DNA from: Lysobacteraceae bacterium NML93-0793
GTDB taxonomy: Bacteria; Pseudomonadota; Gammaproteobacteria; Xanthomonadales; Xanthomonadaceae
Length of the DNA: 64,000 nt
Reading direction: 5' to 3'
Assembly: GCA_002324875.1 (NCBI GenBank)
Contig: NTJG01000017.1
Span: 1-64,000 of the forward strand
Shown here: in pieces, positions 15,133-23,618 of the stretch
Numbering within the stretch: position 1 is the stretch's first letter
Layout of the letters: each line of letters begins with the position of its first letter
The notes under the pieces: generated by a model
The model's input: the letters and a program-made list of their open reading frames with translations, nothing else
What the model was told of the DNA's origin: nothing
The model's database searches: none
Program-made: the position numbers and the translations under genes

Positions 15133-15825
15133 ATGAAGATCAAGGCCCTTGTCCTTTCGCTCGCTCTTGGCGTGACCGCTATTGGTGGCGTCACGTCCAC
15201 CATGCCTGTCCGCGCCTCGGGCATTCCGGTACTCGACGTCGCGAACCTGATGAACGCAATCCAGCAGTACACGCAGATCGTCGAGCAGTTGGCGCAGCTC
15301 CAAGCCCAACTGCAGCAAGCCAAGCAACAGTATGAGTCGCTGACCGGCAGCCGCGGACTAGGCGGCATCATGCCTGAGGACTACACGGGCGCTGTTCCTC
15401 GCAACTGGCAGGAGACTTTGTCCGCCATGGAGGGTGGCGGGTCGATCGGGAATCTGACTACTTCCATCGCCGACCATGCTTCCCAGCTCAACGACGAGCA
15501 CTTTAACGACGTCCTCGACGAAGTGACCGCATCCCTGCGCACCAACCTTGAGCGTGACGCTAATGCGCAAGCGCTGAATGCCCAGATCTATGACAACTCG
15601 GGCGACCGCTTCGAACGATTGCAGGGCCTCATGGGCGAGATCAACTCTGCCCAGGACATGAAGGCCATCGCGGATCTACAGGCCAGGCTGCAGGTCGAAA
15701 CCGGGATGCTCACGAACGAGCTGATTAAGCTGCAGGCGATGAACGCGATGATCGCCAAACGCGACAGCATCCAGGAGAGCGAAGCCATCCAAACCAGCTT
15801 CCGGCTCCGCGCCGGCGGCTACTGA
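15133..15825 (+). CDS. VirB5/TrbJ-like type IV secretion protein
   Basis: A 230-residue exported protein, start ATG 15133 after an AAGGA site. A clear signal peptide (MKIKALVLSLALGVTAIGGV, cleaved near VRA-SG) precedes a region matching VirB5/TrbJ: IPVLDVANLMNAIQQYTQIV, a Gln-rich helix (QLAQLQAQLQQAKQQYESL) and a Gly-rich turn, then a long alpha-helical part ending in a basic tail. VirB5 proteins sit at the tip of the conjugative pilus and help contact recipients. The neighbours are a lipoprotein and VirB6, the same order as in pKM101-type systems. Confidence 0.85.
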   Translation: MKIKALVLSLALGVTAIGGVTSTMPVRASGIPVLDVANLMNAIQQYTQIVEQLAQLQAQLQQAKQQYESLTGSRGLGGIMPEDYTGAVPRNWQETLSAMEGGGSIGNLTTSIADHASQLNDEHFNDVLDEVTASLRTNLERDANAQALNAQIYDNSGDRFERLQGLMGEINSAQDMKAIADLQARLQVETGMLTNELIKLQAMNAMIAKRDSIQESEAIQTSFRLRAGGY

Positions 15826-15837
15826 CGGAGCACGAGC

Positions 15838-16116
15838 ATGCACAACCGGACTCTTCTCGTTGTCGTGTCCTGCACCGTGCTGGCGACGGCCTGCGGCCGA
15901 ACCCACACGGACGAAGCCCATCTTTCGGCCGCTGTTGAGGTCGCACCTGCATTCGACCCCGGCTTAATGACTGAGCCGCCCTCCCTGGCGGAAGTTACCG
16001 GCACCGATGCCGTCAGCCGGGCGAAAGCCGAAGAAGTGTACTTCCGCTGCTCGAAGGTGCCGCGCCCCGAGCGAAGTGGCAACGCTTGGTGCCAGCTCCG
16101 CGACAAGATTCTCTAA
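15838..16116 (+). CDS. Small lipoprotein, candidate entry-exclusion factor
   Basis: A 92-residue protein with a lipoprotein signal (VVVSCTVLATAC; lipobox LATAC, Cys19). The mature part is acidic, then has two Cys residues (YFRCSKV and AWCQLRD) that could form a disulphide. It lies 12 bp after virB5 and 10 bp before virB6, exactly where entry-exclusion lipoproteins (Eex) lie in several VirB/Tra operons, and its size and Cys pair fit. It would block redundant transfer into cells that already carry the element. The assignment rests on position and general features. Confidence 0.65.
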   Translation: MHNRTLLVVVSCTVLATACGRTHTDEAHLSAAVEVAPAFDPGLMTEPPSLAEVTGTDAVSRAKAEEVYFRCSKVPRPERSGNAWCQLRDKIL

Positions 16117-16126
16117 GGAGACAGCT

Positions 16127-17215
16127 ATGGCCGCCCCAGAAACCACCCGCATTGCCCACTTTCTCCTGGAGAACATCCCCGAGACAGTGACCAGCTACGC
16201 CAACGAAAAGTCTGCTGTGATGATCGGGTATATCGGACCAACGGCGGTCATCCTGCTGACCCTGTTCGTTCTGTTCTGGGGCGTTGCGATGGCATCCGGG
16301 CAGATCAGCGAACCCTTCACCGACGGGATGAAGCGGATCATCCGGATGTGCGTCATCGTAGGCTTCGCTCTAACCGCTGGCATCTACCAGAACTACGTCG
16401 CCGACCTGTTCCTCAGCGTACCTGCCGAAATGGCGTCGGAACTCGCCTACGAAGGCAGCAGCGGGGGATACGAACCGACTTCCATTGCCACCGTCCTCGA
16501 CAGCTCCCTGCAGAGCGGATTCACGGTCGGGGACAAAGCATGGGACAAGGGTGACGAGATGGCCCAGATGGGCATCAAGTCGGCGATCGCTGGCATCGGC
16601 TACTACGCCCTGGCCATCCTTGTTTACCTGGCGTCCGCCGCCATCGTTGCGATCGCCGCCGGCATTCTCCTGGTTGCGTTCATCGCGACCGCCGTGCTGC
16701 TGGCGATAGGCCCCCTGTTCATCCTCTTCGCCATTTTTCCTGCCACGTACCGCTGGTTTGAGACTTGGCTTGGCCAACTGGTCAACTTCGCGATTCTGTA
16801 CATCATGGTCGCCGTCGTCGTGGGCCTGGTCTTCTCAATGTTCGACCAGTACCTGTCCATGCTGCCGGTCACGACGCTCTCCGAGACCGTTGTGAACTCG
16901 TTGAAGCTGGTCGGGGTCACCATCGCTATGGTTGCTGTACTCGAGCAGACAAGGGCGATAGCAGGGGCATTGGGCGGCGGTGCAAGCCTGTCTGCGCAGA
17001 ATGTTGCAGGGCGCCTCGCCTCGATGGGATCCAACTTCGCACGAGCCGCTGCCACCGGCAGCTCGCGGACGGGGCTGATGCCGAACGTGTCGGCTGGCAA
17101 AGCTATTGGATCGACTGCCTTGGCTGGAGGGCGAGCAGCCAACTACGCGGTGAAGAAGGGGTTGGAGATGGCGAGAAGGAAGTACCGACCGGCAAACACC
17201 GTCAGCGCCAGCTGA
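16127..17215 (+). CDS. VirB6/TrbL-like mating-pore membrane protein
   Basis: A 362-residue polytopic inner-membrane protein, ATG 16127 after AAGGAG. About six hydrophobic segments are visible, including IGPTAVILLTLFVLFWGVAM near the N-terminus, a central pair around ALAILVYLASAAIVAIAAGI, and ILYIMVAVVVGLVFSMF. The pattern GPLFILFAIFP followed by FETWLGQLVNFAILYI is the VirB6/TrbL core signature. The C-terminal tail (GGGASLSAQN and basic repeats) is cytoplasmic. VirB6 lines the translocation path of type IV secretion systems. It is the last gene of the block; no other pore genes are on the element. Confidence 0.88.
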   Translation: MAAPETTRIAHFLLENIPETVTSYANEKSAVMIGYIGPTAVILLTLFVLFWGVAMASGQISEPFTDGMKRIIRMCVIVGFALTAGIYQNYVADLFLSVPAEMASELAYEGSSGGYEPTSIATVLDSSLQSGFTVGDKAWDKGDEMAQMGIKSAIAGIGYYALAILVYLASAAIVAIAAGILLVAFIATAVLLAIGPLFILFAIFPATYRWFETWLGQLVNFAILYIMVAVVVGLVFSMFDQYLSMLPVTTLSETVVNSLKLVGVTIAMVAVLEQTRAIAGALGGGASLSAQNVAGRLASMGSNFARAAATGSSRTGLMPNVSAGKAIGSTALAGGRAANYAVKKGLEMARRKYRPANTVSAS

Positions 17216-17239
17216 GGAAGCTCACGGGTCCAGCAACTG

Positions 17240-18079
17240 TCAATGTACCCTGACGCCAGCCGCAAAATTGATGATCGCTGCTGCGTCCGTCGCTTCGGCG
17301 ACTACGACGCCTTCCTCCTTGAGCTCACAGATGATCTCATCTGCAGCTTTGCGGACTGCCGTGTGCGCAGACGTCGGCGCCTTAACTGCGAACAGCATCG
17401 CGGTTGGCAGAAGTTCGTGCTTGCCAAGGCGGCGGACTCGCTCCAGCCAGTGGCCACCATGCTCATACACCTGATTGGCCTCGTCCTTGCCGAGGTCCAG
17501 CGGCTTGATGGCATGCGTCGGCTGCGCATCGCGCATGTGCACAAATGGAACCTGGATATGCAGGTTCTCGCTACCGACTTCGGCGGGCTTGAAGTACTCG
17601 CGCAAGTTGGCGCGCATCAGTACTTCCCGCACGCCTCGTTCCAACACCTTGTCGTGATACTGCTTGTTCGCGAAATCGCGCCCGACGAATCGGGCAAACA
17701 ACTTGTCCAGGGTCACGACGGGATCTTCGGCCAGCACCACGCGGGTTTCGCCGAAGCGAAGCAAGGCTTCCCGCGGGCGCGTGAGCCCGGCGAACATCTG
17801 CTTGACCAGCACCCCACCGTCACGATGCCCGGCATCGCGCACCATCTGGCGGACACGCTGCAACTCGTCGTCAAGGTAGTTCAAGGTGTCGCGGTAGATC
17901 TGCTTGTCCAACTGCTCGAAGAAGCCGGTGATACGCCCCGTCTTCTTGGTCGGCATCAGTCGCGCGTCGAGGAAGCCGGTTTCCGGACAGGCCAGAACGA
18001 TGCCCACGTTGGCAAACTCGCCCGTTTCCGCGTAAGGCAGAAATCGGATGATGGCGTATTGGCAGGCAAGACGGTTCAT
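17240..18079 (-). CDS. DUF3037 family protein
   Basis: A 279-residue protein starting at ATG 18079 (MNRLACQYAIIRFLPY), the standard DUF3037 opening, with GEFANVGIVLACPETGFLDAR following. The start overlaps the end of the HipA-like gene by four bases (ATGA), so the two are translated together. DUF3037 proteins are widely found beside HipA-like kinases in genomic islands, but their activity is unknown. The frame stays open upstream to 18112 but the internal ATG fits the family. It converges on the VirB6 gene. Confidence 0.85.
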   Translation of the reverse strand: MNRLACQYAIIRFLPYAETGEFANVGIVLACPETGFLDARLMPTKKTGRITGFFEQLDKQIYRDTLNYLDDELQRVRQMVRDAGHRDGGVLVKQMFAGLTRPREALLRFGETRVVLAEDPVVTLDKLFARFVGRDFANKQYHDKVLERGVREVLMRANLREYFKPAEVGSENLHIQVPFVHMRDAQPTHAIKPLDLGKDEANQVYEHGGHWLERVRRLGKHELLPTAMLFAVKAPTSAHTAVRKAADEIICELKEEGVVVAEATDAAAIINFAAGVRVH

Positions 18080-18816
18080 GGCGTCAGCCTCCAGAACTCC
18101 TGAGTCGTGCAACGGTTCAACATGGCTAAGATGGCCGCGGGGTCAAAATCGGTCGGGACGGTCTGCTCGTCGTCCACGAACCACCAAGCCTCGGGGGCAT
18201 TGTTGCAGGCGTCCGGCCAGACCGCCAGCGCCTGCCGGAGCCGCGCGGCGTAGCTCTGCGGCTCCACAAGATCTTGAAACACAAAGGGAATCTGCTCGCT
18301 GAACACGTGGGTCGCCGCGAACTGGGCGGCGTCAAAATCCTGATCAAAGGCCAGATTGTGGTCGATCACCACCAGCCCCCGGTCGCCGGCGGCCCACAGC
18401 AGGTTGGGATTGCCGCTGCTCGTGGTCAGGGTGCGATCGCCGTTGCGGACCCACCAGTCGAACACCAGCACATCGCGCTGCAGCGCTGCGGCAACGCTGG
18501 CGCGCTGGGTGACGGTCAGGTCCTGTGCGAAACCCGCCCGCTGCGAAGCAAATGCCGGATCCGGGCCTAGATCGCGTCCTTCCGGATGTAGATCAAGCAA
18601 CCCCTGCGGAGCTTGGGCAAGCACAAACTCCGGCATGGGTAATCCGAACGCCCGCGCCAAGTGCCCCGCCAGCCATTCGCACAAGAGACTGCGACGGCCG
18701 GCAGCCCGGCCCTTCACGAAGTACAGCCGGTCATCATCGCAACGGCACAGGAACGGCCGCGTCATCCCCTGCTCGCTGCGAGCGATGATCTCAGTAATAG
18801 TCAAGGGGTCGCCCAT
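18076..18816 (-). CDS. HipA-like protein kinase
   Basis: A 246-residue protein, shorter than HipA (about 440), resembling the compact HipA-like kinase family paired with DUF3037. Visible kinase-like elements: a Lys in LYFVKGRAAG (K35) for ATP binding, the catalytic loop VRNGDRTLTT with GNPNLLW (residues 123-140; the N-x-D-R-x(7)-N pattern), and a metal-binding VIDHNLAF (about 150-157). No HipB-type antitoxin gene is next to it; the partner is DUF3037. In cell, cytosolic. Possible roles are a toxin-like or defence-related Ser/Thr kinase; unproven. Confidence 0.75.
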   Translation of the reverse strand: MGDPLTITEIIARSEQGMTRPFLCRCDDDRLYFVKGRAAGRRSLLCEWLAGHLARAFGLPMPEFVLAQAPQGLLDLHPEGRDLGPDPAFASQRAGFAQDLTVTQRASVAAALQRDVLVFDWWVRNGDRTLTTSSGNPNLLWAAGDRGLVVIDHNLAFDQDFDAAQFAATHVFSEQIPFVFQDLVEPQSYAARLRQALAVWPDACNNAPEAWWFVDDEQTVPTDFDPAAILAMLNRCTTQEFWRLTP

Positions 18817-18958
18817 AGGGGCAAGCTTACGTGGCAGGGAGCCGATGCTTCAATTTCCGGGGGCACCGACCTGCGCCAGGATTCCTCCAACCGCTGGCTT
18901 GACGACGTCGCTGTGGGCGCGTAGTGAACTCTGATTCCTCCTGAACCCAAGCGGTTTC

Positions 18959-18988
18959 GCTGAGGTAGTCTCAGCCCCTGAGCGGGGG
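18959..18988. promoter_or_regulatory. Inverted repeats in the divergent intergenic region
   Basis: The 290-bp gap between the divergent HipA-like gene and the methyltransferase holds GCTGAG/CTCAGC (18959-18964, 18970-18975), directly followed by CCCC/GGGG arms (18975-18978, 18984-18987). A further ACGTC/GACGT repeat lies at 19087-19100 next to the methyltransferase start. They could be operators for either transcript or RNA hairpins. No promoter could be placed with confidence. Confidence 0.3.
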
Positions 18989-19109
18989 ACAAGGCATAAG
19001 GACGCCCCACCAGACCTAGCACGGCCTGCCCCGACGCGCGGACTACTGGATCCTGTTGACTTTTTCAGGGATGATGCGTCCCAGGTACGTCCCGAGACGT
19101 GAGATGTCC

Positions 19110-20051
19110 ATGACTAAGAATCCTCCCCCGATCCCGAAGGCCCTGATCGTCAAGCCGAGCAAGGCCACGAAGGAACCCGCAGAGCTAGGTGACCATGCTA
19201 TCTGGCAGGGCGACGCAGAAGACATGCTGTGCGCACTGCCCAACAAGCCATTGTTCGATCTGGTTGTGTCCTCGCCTCCTTACAACATTGGTAAGTCATA
19301 CGAGAAGAAAGCACCGCTTGATGACTACCTGAAATGGCAGGAACGGATTCTTGACCTCATCATTCCCAGAATCAAGGACACGGGTTCACTGTGTTGGCAG
19401 GTCGGCAACTTCGTGGACAACGGACAGATTGTTCCACTTGACATCGAAATGGCGCCGATTTTCAAGAAGCACGGATTGAAGCTGCGGAACCGCATCATCT
19501 GGCACTTTGGCCACGGTCTTCACAACAAGCACCGGTTCTCTGGACGCTACGAAGTCGTCATGTGGTACTCGAAGACCGATAGCTATCAGTTCGATGTAGA
19601 CGCGGTTCGCATCCCATCCAAGTATCCAGGCAAACGGCATTTTAAGGGTCCGAACAAGGGCAAATTGTCGGGAAATCCACTCGGTAAGAATCCGGAGGAC
19701 GTCTGGACCATTCCCAACGTGAAATCTAATCATGTTGAGAAGACGGACCATCCGTGCCAGTTTCCGGTGGGGTTGATTGAGCGTCTTGTACTGTCACTAA
19801 CGAAGCCAGGCCAACTAGTGTTCGACCCCTTCGCTGGTGTCGGGTCTGCTGGAGTGGCGGCGGCGTTGCACGACAGGCGCTTCTGGGGGTGCGAGCTATT
19901 GCCGCACTACGCCAAACAGGGTCGCCAGCGCATCGACGAAGCGCTCCGCGGGGTGGCCCGTTATCGCCCCCACGACAAAGAGCTCTACGACCACACTAAG
20001 AGCAAGCTCTCGCAGATCGTGGATACCGGGCTGGAGGACGCTGGCGGATGA
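19110..20051 (+). CDS. Beta-class (N4-cytosine or N6-adenine) DNA methyltransferase
   Basis: A 313-residue SAM-dependent DNA methyltransferase. The catalytic motif SSPPYNIGK (SPPY at about residues 55-58) comes first and the SAM-binding FDPFAGVGSAG (about 239-246) comes near the C-terminus, the motif order of the beta class. SPPY is compatible with N4-cytosine or N6-adenine methylation. It starts a five-gene operon and its stop overlaps the next start (ATGA). ATG 19110 has a GTGAG site at a good distance; ATG 19104 and 19071 are alternatives. It should protect host DNA from the nuclease(s) downstream. Target sequence unknown. Confidence 0.88.
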   Translation: MTKNPPPIPKALIVKPSKATKEPAELGDHAIWQGDAEDMLCALPNKPLFDLVVSSPPYNIGKSYEKKAPLDDYLKWQERILDLIIPRIKDTGSLCWQVGNFVDNGQIVPLDIEMAPIFKKHGLKLRNRIIWHFGHGLHNKHRFSGRYEVVMWYSKTDSYQFDVDAVRIPSKYPGKRHFKGPNKGKLSGNPLGKNPEDVWTIPNVKSNHVEKTDHPCQFPVGLIERLVLSLTKPGQLVFDPFAGVGSAGVAAALHDRRFWGCELLPHYAKQGRQRIDEALRGVARYRPHDKELYDHTKSKLSQIVDTGLEDAGG

Positions 20052-20509
20052 AGGTCAACACCCACGACCATCAAGGAGGTCTCGCTGCTTTGCCAGACGT
20101 ACTGCGGCAAGAGATCGAAAGCGCTGTAGCTGCGTGCGCTATCGCGCCCGCGCGGGGCGCAGCTAGCAGCATTGGTGACGCCATCATGGCAGCGCTCAAC
20201 AAGGAAGGATGGTCGGGCGCGGTCGCCTTGGCCGGCCGCGCCTCCAAGATATCTATAACGAGCATGAAGAAGGAGGCGGGACTTTGCATGCAGACCGGGG
20301 GGAATATGTCGCGCATGTACGCCGACCTCCTGAAGCTACAGCACATGTTTTTGAGCAACACGATTAATGTCGGAGCGATGATCGCGCCTAGCCACGCAGC
20401 CGCTAAGAAACTGGGTGACAACCTCGTCAACGCCGATAGATTGGGGCGTGAACTGGACATCTTCCGCAAGGTGATCCACATGCCATTAGTGGTGTTTGCG
20501 TTCGACTAA
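20048..20509 (+). CDS. BglII-family-like restriction endonuclease subunit
   Basis: A 153-residue protein overlapping the methyltransferase stop by four bases. The C-terminal half resembles BglII-type endonuclease-fold proteins: GNMSRMYADLLKLQHMFL, the strand VGAMIAPS, and the closing ELDIFRKVIHMPLVVFAF. The stretch before it, KEAGLCMQTGG, aligns with the region where such enzymes usually have an E-x-Q catalytic motif, but here the acidic residue is not where I expect it. The active site may be built differently, or the protein may only bind DNA. Pairing with a beta-class methyltransferase matches BglII-type systems. Homology was judged by eye. Confidence 0.6.
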   Translation: MKVNTHDHQGGLAALPDVLRQEIESAVAACAIAPARGAASSIGDAIMAALNKEGWSGAVALAGRASKISITSMKKEAGLCMQTGGNMSRMYADLLKLQHMFLSNTINVGAMIAPSHAAAKKLGDNLVNADRLGRELDIFRKVIHMPLVVFAFD

Positions 20510-20521
20510 CGGGAGAACAAG

Positions 20522-21808
20522 ATGACTGTGAGCCGGTATGGATACCCTTTCGAACGCCGCCTAAAGGAACTTGCGGCCTCTAAACCCACGGTCCCTACAG
20601 CCACCTGGCCAATGGAGGTCAAGGGCGAGAAGGTTGAGCTAACTAAGTTCCGTGTGCCCATAGAGCTGCCGAAATATCGGCTGGGTAACGGTCGCACCGC
20701 GTCCCTTCAGGAGCAGTGGCTCGCTAAGAATGCTGACCGGCCGACGGACTACTTTGAGAGCGATCCGGAGTTGGACGTAGTGCAAGAGACTCAGCACGAC
20801 CTGCTGCTGTCGCTCGTAAAAGAAGCGGGTTTGCTCGACTACTTCAAGGATAAATCGAACAAACAAGTGGAACCGATCGTCCTGGATGAGAAGGGCTTCG
20901 TGGTGAACGGCAATCGCCGCCTTTCGTGCTGGCGAAATCTCTACTTCAGCGATCCGATCGAGTATCCGCACTTTGCGCACATCGATGTAGTCGTATTACC
21001 TCACTGCGACGACAAAGAGATTGACCGCATTGAAGCCAATCTTCAAATCAAGAAAGACATCAAAGCGAAGTACTCTTGGGAAGCGCGGGCAATGATGCTG
21101 CGCAACAAGCAGAAGCAGCATGGCTTCACGGATGCTGACCTCGCCGAGATGTACGACATGACTGAAGCCGACGTTAAGCAGGTGCGTTCAATGCTGGAAA
21201 CGGCAGACTCCTACCTGAAAAGTCGTGGTCGGGAGCATCAATGGTCTGAGGTAAGTGGCGCGGAGGAAGCGTTCAAGCAGCTCCACAAAGCCGCCAAGAA
21301 AGCGATGTCAGCGCCCGAACAAGCCCTATTGAAGAATGCCGCTTTTGCACTGATCGACAAGCCCGGTACCGCTGGCGAGCGGCTGTATGCCGCCATACCA
21401 AAGATTCAAGAGCACTTGCCTAAGGTCAAAGAGAAGTTGGCCAGCGCCTTTCCTTTGACGCAGCCGGCGGCCGATCCAGACGCTCAGGAACTGTTCGGTG
21501 GAATATCTGTTCGTGAAGTTCCTGACGTCTCTTACGCTTTAGCTGCGGAAATCGTGAAGCCAGAACACGCTGACAAAGTACGTCAGTTGGTGGTTGAGGT
21601 CATCGATACAGAAACCGAACTTCGAAAGGAATTGAACAACGCTGGATACTTGCTCAAGCAGGTGACCGACGCCAATACCAGATTGCAGGCAGCGGTATCA
21701 GATGGACTGCGAGCGGAAAGCACCACAATTGGGGTCCGACAACAGATCGAAAGCATCGATGCCAATTTGGTCAAGATACGAGACTGGCTGACAAGCAAGA
21801 ATGCTTAA
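20522..21808 (+). CDS. ParB/sulfiredoxin-fold domain protein of the restriction-like operon
   Basis: A 428-residue protein after a GGGAGA ribosome site. The N-terminal half is ParB-like: a substrate/specificity strand (VEPIVLDEKGFVVNGNRRL) with the GNRR motif at residues 130-133, then IEANLQIKKDIKAKYSWEAR and an HTH-like FTDADLAEMYDMTEADVKQV. The C-terminal part is a long helical region with probable coiled coil in its last 90 residues. ParB-fold proteins bind or hydrolyse CTP, or act as nucleases. A plasmid-partition role is unlikely because no ParA is present and the gene sits inside a methyltransferase-helicase operon. It overlaps the helicase gene by eight bases. Confidence 0.75.
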   Translation: MTVSRYGYPFERRLKELAASKPTVPTATWPMEVKGEKVELTKFRVPIELPKYRLGNGRTASLQEQWLAKNADRPTDYFESDPELDVVQETQHDLLLSLVKEAGLLDYFKDKSNKQVEPIVLDEKGFVVNGNRRLSCWRNLYFSDPIEYPHFAHIDVVVLPHCDDKEIDRIEANLQIKKDIKAKYSWEARAMMLRNKQKQHGFTDADLAEMYDMTEADVKQVRSMLETADSYLKSRGREHQWSEVSGAEEAFKQLHKAAKKAMSAPEQALLKNAAFALIDKPGTAGERLYAAIPKIQEHLPKVKEKLASAFPLTQPAADPDAQELFGGISVREVPDVSYALAAEIVKPEHADKVRQLVVEVIDTETELRKELNNAGYLLKQVTDANTRLQAAVSDGLRAESTTIGVRQQIESIDANLVKIRDWLTSKNA

Positions 21809-23618
21809 ACTCGCCTATCGCCCAAAAGATCAGCGAGCCGTCCTGTCTTGGAGTGAGGGCGATGCTGCGCTGCCCTGGCTATCGCTTCTCCGCGACATGC
21901 TCGGACGTGCCAGCGATGATGCACAGTCGGAAGGTGGCACGTCCATTTCACTGCCGTGGTGGTCGTTTGTAGGTGTTCGTTCTCAGTTCGGCGACTTGAT
22001 CCGAGCATTTGGGCTCCGGGTCGGTGAATACCTTCTGATTGATGAGCAGGCGACGGACCTGCTCCGTCAGTCGTCCCGAAATGAACAATCCTATGCCGCT
22101 GCTGTCGCCGGGGAGCAGGTTGAGGAGGCTGTCTTGCTCGCGCGCCTCCGAGCTGCGGGGTTCGAGCGTGCTCTAAAGTCTCACCAAATCCGAAATGTTC
22201 GAAGGCTGGCTGCCCTGCCTGCGGCAGCCACATTCTCAGTTCCCGGCGCGGGCAAGACGACAGAAGCCCTCGCGACATTTGCCTATCGTCGCGAAGCGGG
22301 GGATCGGTTGTTGGTCATCGCCCCGAAGAACGCATTTGCAGCATGGGATGAGCAGCTGAAGGAGTGCTTTCCGAATGAGTCCGGTGAGTTCGTCCGCCTA
22401 CGCGGCGCGAACATCGCGCGCGCCCTCCAGGATGACCCGCCGTTCATGTTGATTTCCTATCAACAGGTTCCCCGCTCACGTGACTTAATCACCCAACACC
22501 TCGCACGCCACCGCGTTCATGTATTTCTCGATGAGAGCCATCGCATCAAAGCCGGCGCAGCACGCCTGACCGCCAATGCGGTGCTGAGCGTATCGCAGCT
22601 GCCTGTAGGCAAGTTAGTAATGTCGGGGACGCCCATGCCCCAAGCACTGGATGACCTCTTACCGCAGTTTTCGTTCTTGTATCCGGAGGTCCAGGCGACT
22701 CCAGACAATGTTATCGAGCAGATGCGTCCGATCTATGTGCGCACGAACAAATCTGAACTCGGTCTTCGACCGCCGACGATAATTACCAAAACGGTTCCGA
22801 TGTCGCCTCTCCAGTCGGAGTTATACGGGTACATGAAAAGTGAGGTGGCCCGCCAAGCTGCCGTCTATCTGACCGACCACACCCGCGGAGCGTTCAGAAG
22901 CCTCGGTCGGTCCGTCACCCGGCTCCTTATGTTTGTGTCTCACCCGGCGCTATTGTCGCGGGAGATTGAGATTGCCAAACCAGGCTTGCTAGCGGCGGTG
23001 GTAGCGGAAGGTGGAGGACCGAAACTAACTTATGTATTAAGACGCGCCCGAGGGTTGGCTAAGGACGGCAAGAAGGTCTTGATCTGGTCCTCATTTCGCC
23101 ACAACGTTGAGTTCATATCGGATTCTCTCCAAGATCTCGGCGCTGTCTTCATCCATGGCAGCGTAGATGCGGGCGATGAGGACGACGACGGCACCCGCGA
23201 AGGCCGTATCAAGTTGTTCCATGACGATCCGAACGTACGCGTAATGGTGGCCAACCCGGCCGCAGCTAGTGAGGGGGTCAGTCTGCATAAGGTTTGCCAT
23301 CATGCGCTCTATCTTGATCGAACTTTCAACGCAGCCCACTTTCTTCAGTCGATGGACCGCATCCACCGTTTGGGCCTAGCGCCCGATCAAGACACCACCA
23401 TTGAGATTGTGGAGTGCGCCAAGAGCGTAGACCAGACAGTACATATGCGACTAGGAGCGAAGATAAATGCTATGGCATTGGCGCTCGACGATACGTCGCT
23501 GCGGATCGATCCTATTCCTATGGACCTGCAATCTACGGACGATGAAGAGCTGTCCGGTGGCCTAGACGCCGACGACGTGCAGGCGCTACTTCGTGATTTG
23601 CGAGACGCCGGTGAGTGA
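21801..23618 (+). CDS. SNF2-type DEAD/DEAH-like helicase/translocase
   Basis: A 605-residue superfamily-2 ATPase. Walker A is GAGKT (149-153), motif II is DESH (244-247), motif III is MSGTPMP, and motif VI is QSMDRIHRLG (about 516-525), the combination typical of SNF2-like translocases. The first 120 residues are an uncharacterised N-terminal domain and the last 40 are acidic. The enzyme should translocate on duplex DNA and could drive a nuclease or detect unmodified DNA. It overlaps both neighbours by eight bases, so stoichiometric, coupled synthesis with the ParB-like and DUF3883 proteins is likely. Confidence 0.85.
   Translation: MLKLAYRPKDQRAVLSWSEGDAALPWLSLLRDMLGRASDDAQSEGGTSISLPWWSFVGVRSQFGDLIRAFGLRVGEYLLIDEQATDLLRQSSRNEQSYAAAVAGEQVEEAVLLARLRAAGFERALKSHQIRNVRRLAALPAAATFSVPGAGKTTEALATFAYRREAGDRLLVIAPKNAFAAWDEQLKECFPNESGEFVRLRGANIARALQDDPPFMLISYQQVPRSRDLITQHLARHRVHVFLDESHRIKAGAARLTANAVLSVSQLPVGKLVMSGTPMPQALDDLLPQFSFLYPEVQATPDNVIEQMRPIYVRTNKSELGLRPPTIITKTVPMSPLQSELYGYMKSEVARQAAVYLTDHTRGAFRSLGRSVTRLLMFVSHPALLSREIEIAKPGLLAAVVAEGGGPKLTYVLRRARGLAKDGKKVLIWSSFRHNVEFISDSLQDLGAVFIHGSVDAGDEDDDGTREGRIKLFHDDPNVRVMVANPAAASEGVSLHKVCHHALYLDRTFNAAHFLQSMDRIHRLGLAPDQDTTIEIVECAKSVDQTVHMRLGAKINAMALALDDTSLRIDPIPMDLQSTDDEELSGGLDADDVQALLRDLRDAGE

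Noticed and set aside
15133-17215. A complete type IV secretion system
   Set aside because: Only VirB5, a lipoprotein and VirB6 are present; no VirB4, VirB8-B11 or VirD4.
17240-18816. A classical HipBA toxin-antitoxin pair
   Set aside because: The kinase is much shorter than HipA and the partner is DUF3037, not an HTH antitoxin.
20522-21808. A plasmid partition (ParB) gene
   Set aside because: No ParA or parS repeats nearby; the gene lies inside a methyltransferase-helicase operon.
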